From contig JAQTZB010000010.1 in NCBI GenBank assembly GCA_028688015.1, positions 44,931 to 108,930 on the forward strand: a stretch of 64,000 bases of DNA, in the 5' to 3' direction. This document shows positions 61,601 through 62,146 of the stretch, in pieces (position 1 is the first letter of the stretch; every line of letters starts with the position of its first letter). The position numbers and the translations under genes were made by a program. The stretch is from Elusimicrobiales bacterium (lineage in GTDB: Bacteria; Elusimicrobiota; Elusimicrobia; Elusimicrobiales; UBA9959). The notes beneath the pieces were generated by a model. The model had not been told where the DNA came from, searched no databases, and saw only the letters and a list, made by a program, of their open reading frames with translations.

Positions 61601-62070
61601 ATACCGTGGGCGATCCCGGCGTGCCCGGCGAGAGCCCGCGGCCGCTGGGCCAGTATTACGCCTACCGGGTGCGCAGCTGGAACTTCGCCGGGGAGCACTC
61701 GGAGTGGTCCACGGTCTCCACCCCCGCAGGCACGACCATAGGCGAAGAGCTGCTGAGCAAGGTTTCAAGCTACCCGAACCCGGTGGACCTGCGCAAGGGC
61801 GGCGTGGAAGGCCGGGTGGACCTGACCTATACCCTCAACGATAACGCCGAGGTGACGCTTACGATCTATGACCTGCTGGGCTACGTGGTGCGCGAATTCA
61901 AGTTCACCAGCGGCGGTCCCGGCGGCCAGCTGGGCCCGAACCACGTGCTCTGGGACGGCAAGAACGGCCTGGGCGGCGTGGTCGGCAAGGGCGGTTATAT
62001 AGTGCGCGTGAAGGCCTCCAGCCCCAAGGGCAGCAAGGTCATCATGCGCAAGGTGGGCGTAATTCACTAG
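22696..62070 (+). CDS. Giant modular surface protein (13,124 aa) with C-terminal FlgD-like/T9SS-type sorting domain
   Basis: One uninterrupted 39,375-bp frame. The signal peptide is long (FRAPAALLAFLLAANAFSQ, cleavage near residue 40). The blocks are: an N-terminal domain (~41-330), ~12 IPT/TIG-like domains (~250-1394), ~55-60 Ig-like repeats of ~120 aa (~1395-8605; my estimate), ~14 filamin/invasin-like repeats (~8606-10815), beta-rich repeats with Asp-rich DxDxNxxG-like loops (~10816-12575), and a terminal part with DINGDGRPD and DIDGDGLLD calcium-loop motifs, a fibronectin-III-like domain and a FlgD-like CTD from Ser13021. It is likely exported by Sec, crosses the outer membrane by a T9SS-like route with the PorV-like partner, and serves adhesion, a cell coat or prey/partner contact. 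It lies at the end of the riboswitch operon, 38 bp after the GT-C gene, with a weak ribosome binding site. No frameshift is visible. Confidence 0.92.
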   Translation: MNLTGGIKNTERQVRPLRPARLFRAPAALLAFLLAANAFSQTTLYMHPDGAGGAVPPVPQTSDTPFPGSGMPDNFGNYKMDTVAGSVIDTSLGEIIANNSSGYGASARFVSPPLQAITLDNTSLWSQWVWAMGGRTNFGESTKWYVRSTAYIWKNDNTGMRGGVLLSPVSGTATTGTSNYTANLYSQQLRNNAPATNTIAVQNGDRLVVEMEWQVLSWATNGYGLYLWVDDPAKPMRITTNKTLTFIPYLYNLSPTPFSVDEPVTFEGGKFGTPVAGDGIYFGTTFVPYNDPTVTWTDDEIIVSDPPDALINGNAYVKANGVNTNSVAYMVKPTITGISPSSRGQNAAGQWITVTGKSFKYDLTSDFGLGVNISSSYWVSANRVDVQLSVLDTAAQGFRDVTITNPDTAFGLRVNGFTVNYRPGEAAGGTNIAVAPNVRGADLASQTITITDSKARFVNGCTVAFSASGINVDSVIFDNANQIRAIITISNNPTYGQGDITVTNPDGGRTTKAGAFTVNPKPVLYEAKVTGLDATPRAKLARGTDNKWVDIKGYNFQDAATVNFGLPAGSDGITIYGYDYSYLGEDPKRLRVQVSVGTSCPLGYTNLTITNPDAGTDTKIPADAFFQITPSPAVTAVTDPAVLSFGQGASNLVLTVTGSNFVSGAGVSFPEGNISVGWTSVLNSNTLQCQVDISPTADPATIYDLKVTNLDWGADTKADQVNVTFGPGFTTMNPVQLGQNAAGRSIVLNGSNLQSGAVVEFLNTIVNVTGYNYAGVPNFITVTANVDVAAQTGVKNILIVNPDGGSFTSNWSPFTVSTRPALSQVVTEVSGWTDNELGAGAANQNIRLQGDFFQVGMTAANIVISTYSACDTADPDLAINSFSRDGTNLISMNVTVAPGAKTGGRYVKLVNPDYGRTISASPLLYVNSAPSVISLTPANLGQWASNYNLTISGGYIQAGLGLNSVVFTPNTGITVNSVTPSPPDTVVVNVTIDPEAVPTGTARDLTLINPDGGSFALPGSFTVNPRPRFNFVEPGNRGAGAVNQTLTIRGQDFVSGMNVFLEGGATAKVNPYPAVASLIDSATAQVTVSITTDAVVGAKFIRLLNSDEGYDIVYSTFTVNAPPIISLVSPNNRGQGANNQDIPITFASGYQNGCTADFGADIEISSYTYYPSSFTVHVGTVAETAALGARIISVINPDAGRNYASFTVNAKPDITSLSPAVGDQGVTGLWLQVLGSGFSNTGGAPIVTFANPGISVVQTVYQNSGRVDVQVNVDIGAATGLGDVYVVNPDGGKHRELNGFSVGPKPAITSIHPGELGRGAVDETVSIVGDYFQAGLTVQVLYGLVTVTGVNVVDAQHIEATVSVAAGAAAGPWDVKVTNTGGGYSTLASTLTVGAYPTSAVTVPGGPYYNAAGIAQLKGNASADTVDIWASIQDLTQGTTWYDGANFTALTEAWLDGDYSVVPQTWTYTTPVAKLVSGRQYKVRSKAYGKNGGRETPGAGATFIYDNAAPAGSVTSPQSGGVILKELPSLDGSSSDGISGPAKVEIQLRRRSDDFYWDGSAFVNNPSTWVAAAGLAPWSYAGFAGSLTSGTTYTISARVYDNAGNTALVSGKTVTFDNTGPVSLLTFPGNNSYFSASSLGTIAGTAKDYPGAGGLAAGLYEVEAIVERNIPAGWWNGEEWKTVEPSTWPVATLLGGDPLVWNAAMVPAGQLSDNAEYRVHTRARDNAVDIAETAGTGNLGAQNVNTFYYDNAAPSAKFTNISDGDHKNSLASIAGTANDDVSAYAARKVAAVKVHVYDDSSGKTYNGNADPALWDVGDLADAGHWFDAAYVGQSSGTWTLASPNWQHTIRYRVVAKAVDGAGNYQVSFSTAYFVYDEYRADPETPDSRVVYPAADQQFNAKFAAITGNSVDNTRGVLTGTRLKILRLPSHVLGESATYYWDNVLADWVPAEPPLVNWPSVTADDAAFDSNYEDWHWDVPQSGLAGVNFWKAGRRFEIAPKAFDKAGNVEIALSTSAFVYETDLPAAAIVYPGNNGYISLTGKGSGDASDVYPGQVTDVKVRVKQLTGAHPGHYWRVADSSWTTEGVPEVWNSVVSYGTLSPAATWWQLPGAPWLSGETYEFNAYAVDKAGNSQLLYSTATAVKADFTAPSSTISLPANGVLYGDTPLPQVTGTAADTTPGEVNNVFLQFAYTPSGEGGPIVQTYDGTNWQTNATTWLPVSSVTLAGGNWSYDIPGNIWQWNDSWYAVRAYAKDKADNTEAELWRANFQYRAPFPDTWVNSPANGAYLKTKPQLIAGGASKFAYPLTTGIKISVERKTDGYYWYGSSFSAPGSLEAAPRAYLDVSNVSVLGDASLYWEWSAGISTEAWTDNTSYYFLTKGWGPAGEEQAIDLVGNTVVYDVTLPVTAISVPGPGIYQALSQISGPASDTAPGLLDRVDITLQDLTYPSTYWNPLAAAWQNGVVWSTTALNAGLWTLPSSMIPWTDGANYRIVPRVTDRASNVQSGVTVDFMVDRTTPTAKITDFVAVNSTVSALSGQIRSSLDSIIGTAWDSAGPGGGAGKLDKVLLHIKRPAQGVDALRYWRWNTGTWDATQAQEAEIYWGTSTIHLPGVTVSSWTHAALPPQAAFTHGYSYILRVKAKDTALPSGNTQQTYVLDESSFTMIWDAQAPTAALLTYEDGDGNGRVNPAGALSVAGTISDSPAGVSNVSNVKLRIARLEGNTTYYWTGLAWSATPSEFEPDALIGANWDYSLPAANIVSDQKYMLSVRGLDNAVPQNSGSFGAAVEVIIDTTPASVLITSPTVPAQKAVFTIYGTANADLAGHDKTYIRVSTGTGGNTRYWAGTGWIADGNDPSAWLQSVKQGPTSWYYTLPGAILASDIPYTADVRTLDYAGNYSSLYSTYTFTYDAVAPHVSMSHPVNGAVYSQIKLSTGMAGASDQDDQADTYSKVSTVTVQIEDLTAPGCFDGSGFAACPAWLGAQGSPDSWTFNDPELVFLNDHRYRVQSKAIDYAGNEAAPASATIDYDLEKPTSTVTYPLAGTTTGFAQLRGTASDELYGVRAYEAKLGTYTVKVAFKRVSAPAGWWNGADFGGAQPSWYEAYTDTAAGNFPVNFSYPLPAALKAEMDLAANEGVAYWLVPWARDLALNREFGPNAGEPQEADLPPGIGKRIVVDRTPPLSGITSPADANGNGVRSLPAISGTAADTFSNAAVDIAIRKYADPQRWYSGTDFTVSGDNPNWIRVTGANGFLSPDATSWAYAPAGLDDDFLSGYNYLVLVRSSDTAGNVQTQFGVGVSSMVVRVDKDRPGSSISRPVDDGDGLSGRYLPGSIGQAGSYLQGAAYDLPASTSAGVSRIQVRLSYLQGGDTYYWTGGAFSSWTVTEATAWAEADLSGSAPNWTWDYYTAIAWPAVDREYSLQARAMDDARLADDSGDGNWEVAYTTKNFIVDGTPPAVLITSPTALALKTPFTIYGTADASLSGHDLTQIRISTGAGADLRYWNSAGSVWQAGEYWITAVKQGPTSWYYTLPGAMLVSDKAYTADARSKDYAGNYSSLYSTYSFTYDTLAPYVSVSHPVNGATYSQIKLSTAIAGASNQDDQSEARSKVDKVYVQITDLSNTTCFNGSFFVACPFWLPSAGAPAAWTYNDALLALSGNRQYKIEAKAVDFAGNESAPAPVTIKYDINKPTSTVTYPLAGYTTGFTQILGTAADFADTYRADLGTYTVKVALKRLSGAELGWWNGSDFTGTDPAWYEANLATTGVNNGKFVYQLPSGLLTYLANPLNQNSQYRIVPWAYDLALNPEYGPNSGEPQDIDVPAGAGVTVRYDNEKPASYFTAPAVPSYNSLPVISGTSGDNLKVASTRITIFMTSLNKYYDPALDPPWSAPGAQENAAPWLPLTETVWTSSSNWSYAVQNSTWTSGASYRIRARAVDITGNYDTVYTTVTFLYDNEAPISTVTVPSDGAHLNTQPSQLLGTSYDPGSSGVSQLSLYVTRDSDGWYWNGVNGWSATPQQLSANAPYSDWTWDINPAMFAGNDGRIFYVRTNGGDNALNAEGYGLRSSFVYDVTRPTAAIFYPYNNGYISQTGKVTGGSYDRPNGSVYDLLVRVRQTDGPEAGKYWSVAGSSWAVGAIENSVLGYGTLSPGGTWWQLNTAPWQSGETYEVDAWARDRAGNYQAVYATATAVKADFTNPVSTVTYPTHGVDVHSELTVISGSASDFAPGTLDKVRLSYYCVDSVCAGKFWNNVTGAWDLGTEKFYDATTVAGGSWQATGPSSPTWYTEMTGVQYQIFAKAVDQAANEVPRPGQALPDSPLIQFKLFPPPPVSAINTPPGGTPHYRTDTIPSILGTAVYATTVAVRVLDYGPDLKAGEGNDDLVWSGVSWVSTTTAWAITPGYTGVNSFPGPGWALTIPSWNGNRIYSVASKASHTNGLVETPAGGREFVLDTSNPSAGVTMPDKLYLRSLGALAGTVADTAPGIVVSAYFRVKRQTADEYWNWQASTFTAAAPPYTNLTASLNWNDALKTGLLSYTTDYFSSGRAFEPDHSYVVELVAADKAGNNGSASPFQFTIDITSPTASIGVPQDANASGVRQLASLSGTASDNFRNSEVYIAVRQLDAPPQWFNGTDFLAGGEAPVWIALKGNTSGFLSPDATSWQYAPSGLDSRFTAGTSGLAYLVLAKGLDVGGNEQDLFSAPVSSRVIKMDKAAPNSVFTLPADDLDGVSGRYRPANIGKAGTSSRLQGSANDNVYSQNNAGLSDGRIRLSYLQGNDTWYWTPPNFTLSGAEAAWQPVQVTPAGTGGTWVYLTDVNWDAADREYKVEIKTMDDARLADDSGDGNWENPQTRGANVRYFIVDNTPPAVLVTTPTENAVRALPGIGGTASADISGISRTELKISTGAVGSERYWNAASSVWQAGEYWITTAKLGPTSWYYTVPAGMLQDDLAYTAVARSLDNAGNYSSAYSTYTVTYDITPPLVSLSFPLARIYSRVLVSTPLAGTGSSAQTAPFTGPSTAAVSVTDLETSQCFDGGAFAGCAGSLWLPAQGTPAAWNWNDSDLPLANDHRYYIQARTSDPAGNDSSIAAVTVKYDLEKPTSTVLTPAAEFVNAVPSVSGQASDERFAARVYESALGTYTVRIAVRLVGGDWWSGSAFDQPEPSWFEAYADTSPYSMGQPLVNWTYALPAGLQSAIATNKRQNYRFVTYAYDLALNKEFGPPAAQPLSADIPPEAGRVVQFDNEAPIAVTTAPANLSYQNSAPMLYGVVTDTGVIAGVHVLVKARGSFNATWNWETSSWDDSSVSHVNWSTATYANGAWSLALPSLVAVDSHKISVWTRAWDKAGNWQATPSKAQVDANLNADNSPAYYFTYDATLPSTNFTVPQAAALAVSTGLIAGTAFDAGIEPAGVSEVRLKLKRSDNSYWSFINNNWAAASGDTFGVSGILNWSKVVSPASQEDGYQYTLYSYARDQALNNVSGASYSTFTFLVDMSTPTSKVAFPVHNSFIGAVPAVSGTADDSIEYLKGLAAPQNYEAGISTFAAGVEVAMQELRGNLWWDGGAFTQPSRQWKPAVFAGASSGTWTYNLPAGAIQDGTTYYAMSRVRDILGQMETLYTTNYFTGDTTPPTSRALVPIGEVASVSAISGTAHDTYPGELKAGWMVRVSLRQNTGVGAPRCYDNITNTFAACPGGLYPNSRIWFTTATVVYNADPAQPSTWTWNTSGVPWINESQYDVIALAIDKGGNEKSMGAFENVDTNFLLKTPRPVAYIDTPMGPDDRNFKAADMLNIKGSGSNLRDSDSVQIRLRRDIGATAWWYEPTLSWVSYDTYTYVSHVGGAWVQAINGPAAFTVDNASYTVTVTPYNSSNEAGDNAERRMVIDNTKPVGAIQSPGVASINLMPAIWGTASDPTNITQPSLQQGFGGAVYIRVKDVENGYYWTGSSFSVNTSDLSTNYTADVTVNWSTTTVVNPALQDGRRYRLLLLPKDKAGNVENNESSMASYQVLFDTSPPASYLAFPGDRQVLRSLTGISGTAYDPLGVYSPNYKSDLRTVELQIYDVQADKRWEHGSGGFAISASSFNVAAGTDTWTYSHPNLESALGSGKDYVLNVRALDFAANLQPGFTSGVSSRTFIWDRTPPTSLITQPLHLQQYKPGGLTGNNAFNGSAADAPLPFVGVLLSTPQIHLSYLAGETTYYWTGSAFSSWTVTFDGAWQNAVGSDTWRYPFDGANWVSDRDYTLRVRAFDKAEPMDARGGNEQNPWTVHNFVVDGTPPTSRVSTPTANSYIQAGLAEISGTSFGGLSGLAAAGGLKLRISHVLSGDVYYWRGTAALGWSSNTVTDLPVDYTSSASTITWRYPPLTYEPPTISTDNHVYTISIAGLDKSGNVEAPASITVTSDFNYPSIVISTPMAAAGAFYGPNRASGDLLGSSVDSPAGIVPPVLAQISNLSESGAIKPKWDGSAWQVTASTWLAVSGVGSWSYTPPAWPLNKRFRVELKATDNAGNVVPDGVYSRDLIFDSNRASSTITAPSHPFHNASSAAVFSGGAADWVAAPAVEAMSGLAPDGVEVQIADPTGNTFNGSAFAGAGNWRRATVTPVAQVADGVIGVNIISGANWSYPSGGDTWPPALTEGSTYTVRSRATDRSLNQELYQERSFCYDNSAPTATITMPGNNRAYTALPSISGTFLEQYSALDPVSGIQIAVQDNALLTYWNGSGWDPAASWNEAVHWRNADSLGGGVWSLTDPALVAEFNALLASNASLQYRLYIRAKDLAGNRSRPGAAAPLNPEVLFTLDPIVPVSSVTYPAHGAYLSSPITGVSGTAVDPGMGVASGLSAVSMRISRLDSLSARTYYHWGLNTWTTTSVGVWNFMAVDGALSPWVKSIPASAFTGANGADGYRFEVQAQAVDNTQPVNGGPNTEVLYATATFLVDFSTPALAIGQPLHLSYKQTVSSFTGTAQDPVAGGGIPSQLSTIEYDLTDTDAKPNRYWNFNTGLWVAGYVSSVTAASSNWTVTALPQNKAAGLDSWAVGRSSATFLLRAKATDRAGNYSSFALNYSTFTLDLMQPDSKISSPPTEDGYYMVVSSIVGTAADFTSGISTVQIRIQQDLATQAPECTDPLNNDKYWNGSGWQSGEKWLGVDSYSSGDNAWNFNAAGVVFRAYCYYIVKSSAADNVTNGELTWGSRRFRFMPPPSATRITVPENLKFFKSLTQVKGTANADTKRLELLIQRESDKYYWNFVSSAWQDTVISTSIPAPPGGGIWTYAANVPALVSGSSYTFRSVGVSYSDVNEVGPVDNKAYYDTDSPAALVQLPAAAQAYYNSLPRLGGTAQDPPGASPPAAGIRKVWASLKALNGAQTGKFWDNATSAFTESWNQSGNEGTYYVAASSWDYVVSAPVTAYINGVLYEASAKSLDATLSNDALTGNESGFSALNTFNFDVTVPTAVVTAVAPGQSRSGVSVASGTLQEEMVLANVGQQPGAQIAGVKVRIRDNKLSQYWDGGGWNSSPLVWADAVVHESSWSLAGVPAWADDGSFTLWAEASDKAGNVQSLFSGNGSSVTFTTDKTAPALAVITPAANSKISSVVQVSGTANDPNWQTNSGIANQNNIEVQVSYLYLGDTYYYDGAVTFSSYTLNDSNSWKNAIAWTVVGPSSGTWTYNPGGLAGAIEANKDRVYAFRARAKDNAIPAANVSAPVGNYNVVYDHTVPVSSVTYPTQGLRVRTLPAITGTADDNLAGISTLAQLEVSIAEVSPAAGHWNGVFPGTFTLTSETFQPLSAVSLEASYVGTAWSFKAPNLRDGYTYRVRVRASDDVSPPNTETAGSGLTFTYDTTWPDAVVTYPYSLPDSRGNLKALATVAGTAYEEFTIKSASIAVQEVDSGLYYDTQSSTFNSAGARWITAAITGAGPSYAWTAAAPPLTDNKNYNIYVTADDVAGNALPPPSATVIRYDVAPPLSRPVTPADGSFLKALASVTGTAQDVNSNPSASAVTIGSQIRIQRDDGQYWTGATWGANTWLGAVTGSPWSKSSQLPPSDNSTGLEDGRVYSVMTRAYDVAGNTETPTAVNSFRFDVSSPTAHILTPQHAARYITLPQVSGTATDTFNVDYPRVRVYDITLNRYWLDSGVCGGLPRTLSWVGNADLCDGFPEIWNVSVDSSSAGGVFNWRYDSASLAWPNRDSGLRVETKVLDRAGNYTVTSSTFSFDNVAPASRITYPPVDGTLYSSMTAITGTSYDLTSLVNDVRIRMWYLSGSATYYWQPTVPHWSASDTGWWSIANGPGGKDVTNHWDYNDVTFDFANPGANNFAWKEGTHDGLGGGDTGNGKTFYIVTRAVDATTNQEVSLATRTFRFDNVPPLSAPVQPGPETAYNASNLPFLHGTSADAVTTVASAKVSIRVLDEAGGPKYFDGSTGFVNDAETWLAVSNLYPSSWTYSSGMLTLTDKRHYLVKSSATDSIGNVQNVVGQSRFLYDTTEPQSVVVNPVNTMVYNDNKALVGNSSDPGFTSGIDGTGSGVYPEAANPWHRGKVEVLVFQDADPMLASAGPINAGGYDDTGYFWNGSTWTPSAGGETWVPAQFTDSLGNWQFTGLVCDDDAERAAHTCWVRGESYSSWVRVTDNAGNTEGIVDSGPKFYIAAPAQSFLVTVAANPMTAGSDVNLEVTAKDGANGTGSTARAYQGTVNFYADGMPGGPEVMDNDDVPDDYRGLPQQYVFKPSDYGVKLFQVRMRKAGANRIVRSEDSVNPAIFGSRSVTVNPTVADRVQVIADFDPAGQQPSPGRTEVGVEGSTGAPRTKPAGSSVPFLLQVTDKYWNLVVSSAAHVYLQDSDPNNNNLSADGYVDFIGSTTVNRTLVSATASGWTVSASGHGVYTNARNPSSAVPVVAQTADRLLALFPGETRVQGKWDVQPFGKTGASADLLAGTTFQVAVYGVDPYYNTDTSAAFKVYSAITTDLYDVNPASNTLAAGATSFIFTPVTAGTHTIKAESSALPSATSSYFTPSPVKVWWNRPVKLHVTAPGQGLLPGLPPYGANPSTGGKSGGPATLTAGATAQFTVYLVDEYYNVVRGTTPFMTDKSSNTPQVQIDFLNDPNIQGRGMHESPYRRSLINGSTDFPVIPVTRNPAPGLSVRVTDTGLTGTFFSTDTVTGIPVDPAPARHLLLLVPNEAAAEGALGWKTGTAGPLTAGATYTLTVRAVDDFGNLVSDGRRVQITSNDIYASTHAAQSLANGSADILSFLPSAATANLVITAADADTIEPKLSTGTDYNIAVVPGAASRLIVLLPTQYLVPGKVVAPFGVQGEISTQTAGVYFDAQVYAADSRYNRVDDAALDKTLRVTTNDTFAGPAADGVLGSAYTMVDGSATINNVYLRTAGSRTLTVNDNSGTVPPLGTTVSGGLLLVPHTPTRLRALVPNETRVSGSTTNGRTGPVPAQQAGVPFTVTVDLTDAFWNLTPGASQEVRLTANDPTALVVPASQIITGSATFTVTPIRAGSTVLTAQPVAPGVLGGPVLAQDVATTVTVSPGVPRRLLLTLPGESFSQPASNGKTGVAAAQTVDATFGVRVGVVDDYFNLVPGRPVDVKLNTPTDIYAPAVATVAVNTAFGYTDLIFLSMRRAATHYLSATDFGGSGLVDDPKSSTFTLRPADPVGLQLLLPGEIALPGSGDYLAGASGKALAASTQTAGTGFMATINLVDKYMNVYQDLSVGPTVYLVTSDIYDIDSDSVPLNFGSKQLPLNLVTRTSAASVKVFPQDAGDNYVCFGNPGGVCRNDNTAARDSFKVYASTAVRLEVVLPGQTLAEGKCAVSPPCRNTSFAWPGRSGPPSQHTIGTGALFAGVFLTDLFFNKVTEGTGPSQDTNPPAVMPEVRVTTPNDPKPLPPTAQTLANGSAVFAVDARTSISSYTVMAATTPASAADYASGLSTMTVNPGPAVSMSFVVASTVVVAGVPFSAQLYVTDNYSNVCSTGPNVYLGTAAFVVTDRVNSIQDPTLADTVTGYVSADYGVKNLVNWFTLRKAGPDTISAHDSLNAAVGVSPALALQVNPGPPMVYTVSPDADIEVPAGSLLSPGVQQLTAQLTDAFNNNISSAGLPAHISIGEVYGATGTVRYKNGANWIDMGVSTLVYTDSDGRVGLSTPIAYQVSTKAGDWARVWIGTTTLNPASYGTYAAARQNLSGQLTTTGGTPTKLVYYSSQTEALVGIQEMGATGAFFTVERRDDFDNVTKQGETGVYLGLPAAQVTVHTGLGRTMATFGNVGDYGFRTVLHDQFINAVIIPPNQTRASFRYHDRTSSYSGTSPAANTFEDGRPGYWQIEARSGSMQPAIHQLQVNPAQVAQVAFGNDPRSMTAGKITDKFGDVQVFKAELRDMFANPSVATAPVQVVLSTYSRQASLINDSFSFSASSVVSGVFPPVFASTVSYVDIPLNAFMATFYYMDTTASTVYPSSAAPVRPIIKVAAPDREGWSASTQSVVIVPDLTYRINVGYNAGQVLTAGVTSQMFLLSIEDHYGNPTPVAGGQEDAAGAGVTFTLESTSLGNVRFSAPDRDSFAPQPGTANMALGQASTSFYLLDTLVSETTHQLRVDNLPAYPKGWLPAISSYTVVPAPPDHVLFYTPQRRLIAGTTTQYADFAAGVTVPTVVTVALKDSFENNTTTNSPVSVRFSSTRNTTFGGIDPAAPVLDSNPSWKLLKTNPLDLDIPAGYSFANIYVWDKLVGTAPITANSFIAAYGVNLPPISQDQYITPSTAAYFTLHHGYTLASPLRVQTPGSLILRARDQFGNVAAGDPVNGMYYTGKINMATNSKGSADLRDYIANTTDYVFVPADQGERTLMVYDTMVETLRVNVTDYHQSQIYGYTSDSARGLPQGSSGDVVLSGLVITPRDFSPEDPLPVSKTSIGINKYAIYQGDGVIADIPAPVPMLRLTMQTSPAGAPPAYLKSVQIKSSGTLAYSDIIQINMYADNPAAGQLGVFDGETKLNYPSGSCIPDSPACYPTDIFMSSGTYDTDLQGWKFDDLNTKVSTAAIVSNTPRNFFFAVRMSTVAATPRSFALVMNNPSFVVLNSTFVGVAYNNFPIQTATSPVRNQPATVLIKGTDIGAWWQAGVNSAQYNYVEQSVERAGFLKIEAWTDNFVGTIKSFKIIKTGTGSGQDLKSVRLFLEVDESTPTVFDQAIDKEITDPANPPTFDPADPGTFVLPLYNPGVDGAVSISTKTFYVVYEFAPDAIPNLTHGARLENSGISLIDGVVGSFQPIVSSTVPLFATSDMVYLSDVNKAAPNDFSKPSFVTQNDVNKAVARLTLNIKDTVGSAVWRGLKLDRWVTAAENGNTAAWNKVTDVKKISIWQDSTGDGLLQTTTTVKDTEVLLVGVSNRTFPYDSLRLPLVSTDTVVRVADIQKFFPSDSPFPRAPGRLIVNDDQEDPALKEVIYYSTVDVLNNEFGGITRGAEGTAQVVWASGTVISGQAVLPLIGDGGSMDGQVLFKEPRDYFITYDIDPLANVSNFSYIGMAIRTTDYFYIEGPKYMSAGNIGVTSPGKTLSLIGRVSEYSDKVTVKASDTFTGATLQQKTQDQPILSFTMETDVADAMWRWMLVYATGTVIKEGSAVSDISAVKVWYDKDDNGFLGGIDEQVGTGTFGNTIYGPLVARVELDAERRVVTSLQAQTLGVSKRYFLTYDIRESAMPNDSLGNPRYLGAYLKAESFPQNSPVAEDAVKNSISLPNSFSGINSNLTFASKVREIISAPSTVTVNTEPIFAPGGGASIPSVRLTGLDVPGGAAAGTMDPAWLVTSTAGLPSSGYAMADGEIVRYEGTALGAITLVTRGVFNTPVLAHANGTVLGGMVYQGWDNYPYMKMTLLTSGYGVRWRGFRLNRKQPAGLNGYDSDVGMIRVWKDNGNGVFDRDPATGMNTSDVLIGTGRFGVNDPVGRATIYVADPALNNQDYVVVSSTPTAIFVSMDIDKTSKFSHAQLTPPNDVLGAEIPFETSFFFGPDNSGHNAQFLNAVAGPNTVVMPTLNTVSLVPEDISPVSAVQNDKNVGLLSMRLSVDKTSALLEAVKVNRRGTANDSDIDLIKVWRDSNDNCMLDSVDTSSSSAGVYPNMMSYGNEAFSSSTINIVLKTPLVITTTPACAFISYDLSQFAIVGSSAGLNIGSAADFTIGIPNTINLSTWPINTVPVLVQEIPSAVMLGANDMAADLVQTGGVGQAQVGVPMVRFNLTTEAGNARWSAVKVQRTGASNDPNAPFGKNTDVKFVSIYQDSNQNDMLDVNDVNISEARSTLYRPFTSTDTVPFQLVLESTKGFPSAGRLYISDAELVTYSGSGIDGSGKPYLTVISRGEKLGDFITPLINHPAGARVRKVDLFDQDNALNTQITVSLSQTQTLSPLAQTFFAVYDIGEMAIKANKVGLMIRDKSWLTVNAPHDIAPTVYIGINKALPKGTYSDVYPFSSSLVPIRAITLAVSGTNVSPKSAEKNTRNVPMLSFNLGTLSDFVAIGQINFTQGGSISSATAGYGDGDLAVVSLWKDDGDGAFSPISDYRLGYAVNSATNPFEGGVTVTIMDGNLPYVIVSTAGLVLHLSADVSSSTDLSGTDTLGHLASLSLASFNDMRGLGGLPLAAGQNFSDSYPMTSNQVLIAPAVIPLTPVYKNIMLASNGYPAYAMTDSSGVVVLGAGNLPVANTASVSYGAVPAGWKGWIYNYTASGCKADEPLIDINGDGRPDNFDFYGSGKCLNVTLNNSGLPTFDIDGDGLLDFETNLDYVSDRIVDDGTGKPLYFIGDNVRNSRVELAVSELGAVPSAWSAKTTELSALWNPASGPVVSYEVSLGGNYAEPTGIKNSWQTVGTALAGKVTNVALSPGHFTKLVSRIEVNSSSFTVDSTEGFAAEGIAYVGNEIMLVNKLDAKTFKIVERGVQGSFKGPHTYWGETVSDRAYVISVRGLMATGQYIPSENGVPVLIYRIDTTYPTTPGAPEPQVAKGVASGQAYALKWNAATDAESNIMSYEIQEREGTSPIWKTIAAIPGYKTGGALNNIYTVGDPGVPGESPRPLGQYYAYRVRSWNFAGEHSEWSTVSTPAGTTIGEELLSKVSSYPNPVDLRKGGVEGRVDLTYTLNDNAEVTLTIYDLLGYVVREFKFTSGGPGGQLGPNHVLWDGKNGLGGVVGKGGYIVRVKASSPKGSKVIMRKVGVIH
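22816..26877 (+). repeat. N-terminal domain and IPT/TIG-like repeat block of the giant protein
   Basis: After the signal peptide, a unique ~210-residue domain rich in Trp and Asn precedes ~12 repeats of ~95 residues. Each begins like KPTITGISPSSRGQNAAGQ, with later starts near 24250, 24588, 25149, 25480, 25770, 26060, 26320 and 26610. Each ends with a variant of NPDGGxxxxxxxFTVN. This is the classic IPT/TIG Ig-like fold signature. Confidence 0.85.
26878..48510 (+). repeat. Tandem Ig-like repeat block of the giant protein
   Basis: Units of ~115-130 residues share a pattern: P-x-S-x-V-x-x-P ... L-x-x-I-x-GTAxD ... V-x-V-x-[IL] ... YWNGxxW ... W-x-Y ... Y-x-V-x-x-RAxDxAGN ... F-x-[YF]-D. The AGN-x(9-12)-D ending marks each boundary. 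The estimated count is 55-60 from length and spacing. The units are rich in Thr, Ser, Trp and Asn and would form a rigid stalk. Recent higher-order duplications are present. Confidence 0.85.
48511..55140 (+). repeat. Filamin/invasin-like repeat block of the giant protein
   Basis: About 14 units of ~130-160 residues start like RLLALFPGETRVQGK, RLRALVPNETRVSG or RLEVVLPGQTLAEGK. They continue with TAGxxFxVxVxxxDxYxN and close with a TxxxxPG linker. The pattern resembles bacterial Ig-like (invasin or Big_1-type) and filamin-type repeats. Confidence 0.75.
55141..60420 (+). repeat. Asp-rich beta repeat block with recurrent FPSxG modules
   Basis: About ten units contain a strand like ARLTLNIKDTVGSAVWRGLK or MVRFNLTTEAGNARWSAVKV, then a DVxxVxIWxDxNxxGxLD loop that could bind calcium, and end with TFFVVYDI-like strands. 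Three ~55-residue inserts (near 56680, 57880 and 59400) share FPSxGxLxIxxxExxxYxG...VxRG; a fourth copy lies near 61110 in the terminal part. Confidence 0.7.
61756..62067 (+). other. C-terminal FlgD-like / T9SS-type sorting domain (CTD) of the giant protein
   Basis: Residues 13021-13124 show SSYPNPVDLR, TYTLNDNAEVTLTIYDLLGYVVREF, the WDGKNGLGGVVGKGGYIVRV turn and the final basic VIMRKVGVIH. This order (YPNP, Y-x-L, V-x-L-x-I-Y-D-x-x-G, WDG, G-x-Y, basic end) is the hallmark of type A T9SS CTDs and FlgD Ig-like domains. Confidence 0.8.
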
Positions 62071-62146
62071 GAATCGCGGAGGGCCCCGCTGTTCAGTGGT
62101 CATGGGGGGGCTGGACAGGGGGGGATTTAAGGTGTATAATATAGGC
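62071..62146. other. Intergenic gap after the giant gene
   Basis: 76 bp with G-runs and no convincing hairpin terminator. Read-through from the 51-kb operon into the next locus cannot be excluded. Confidence 0.5.
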
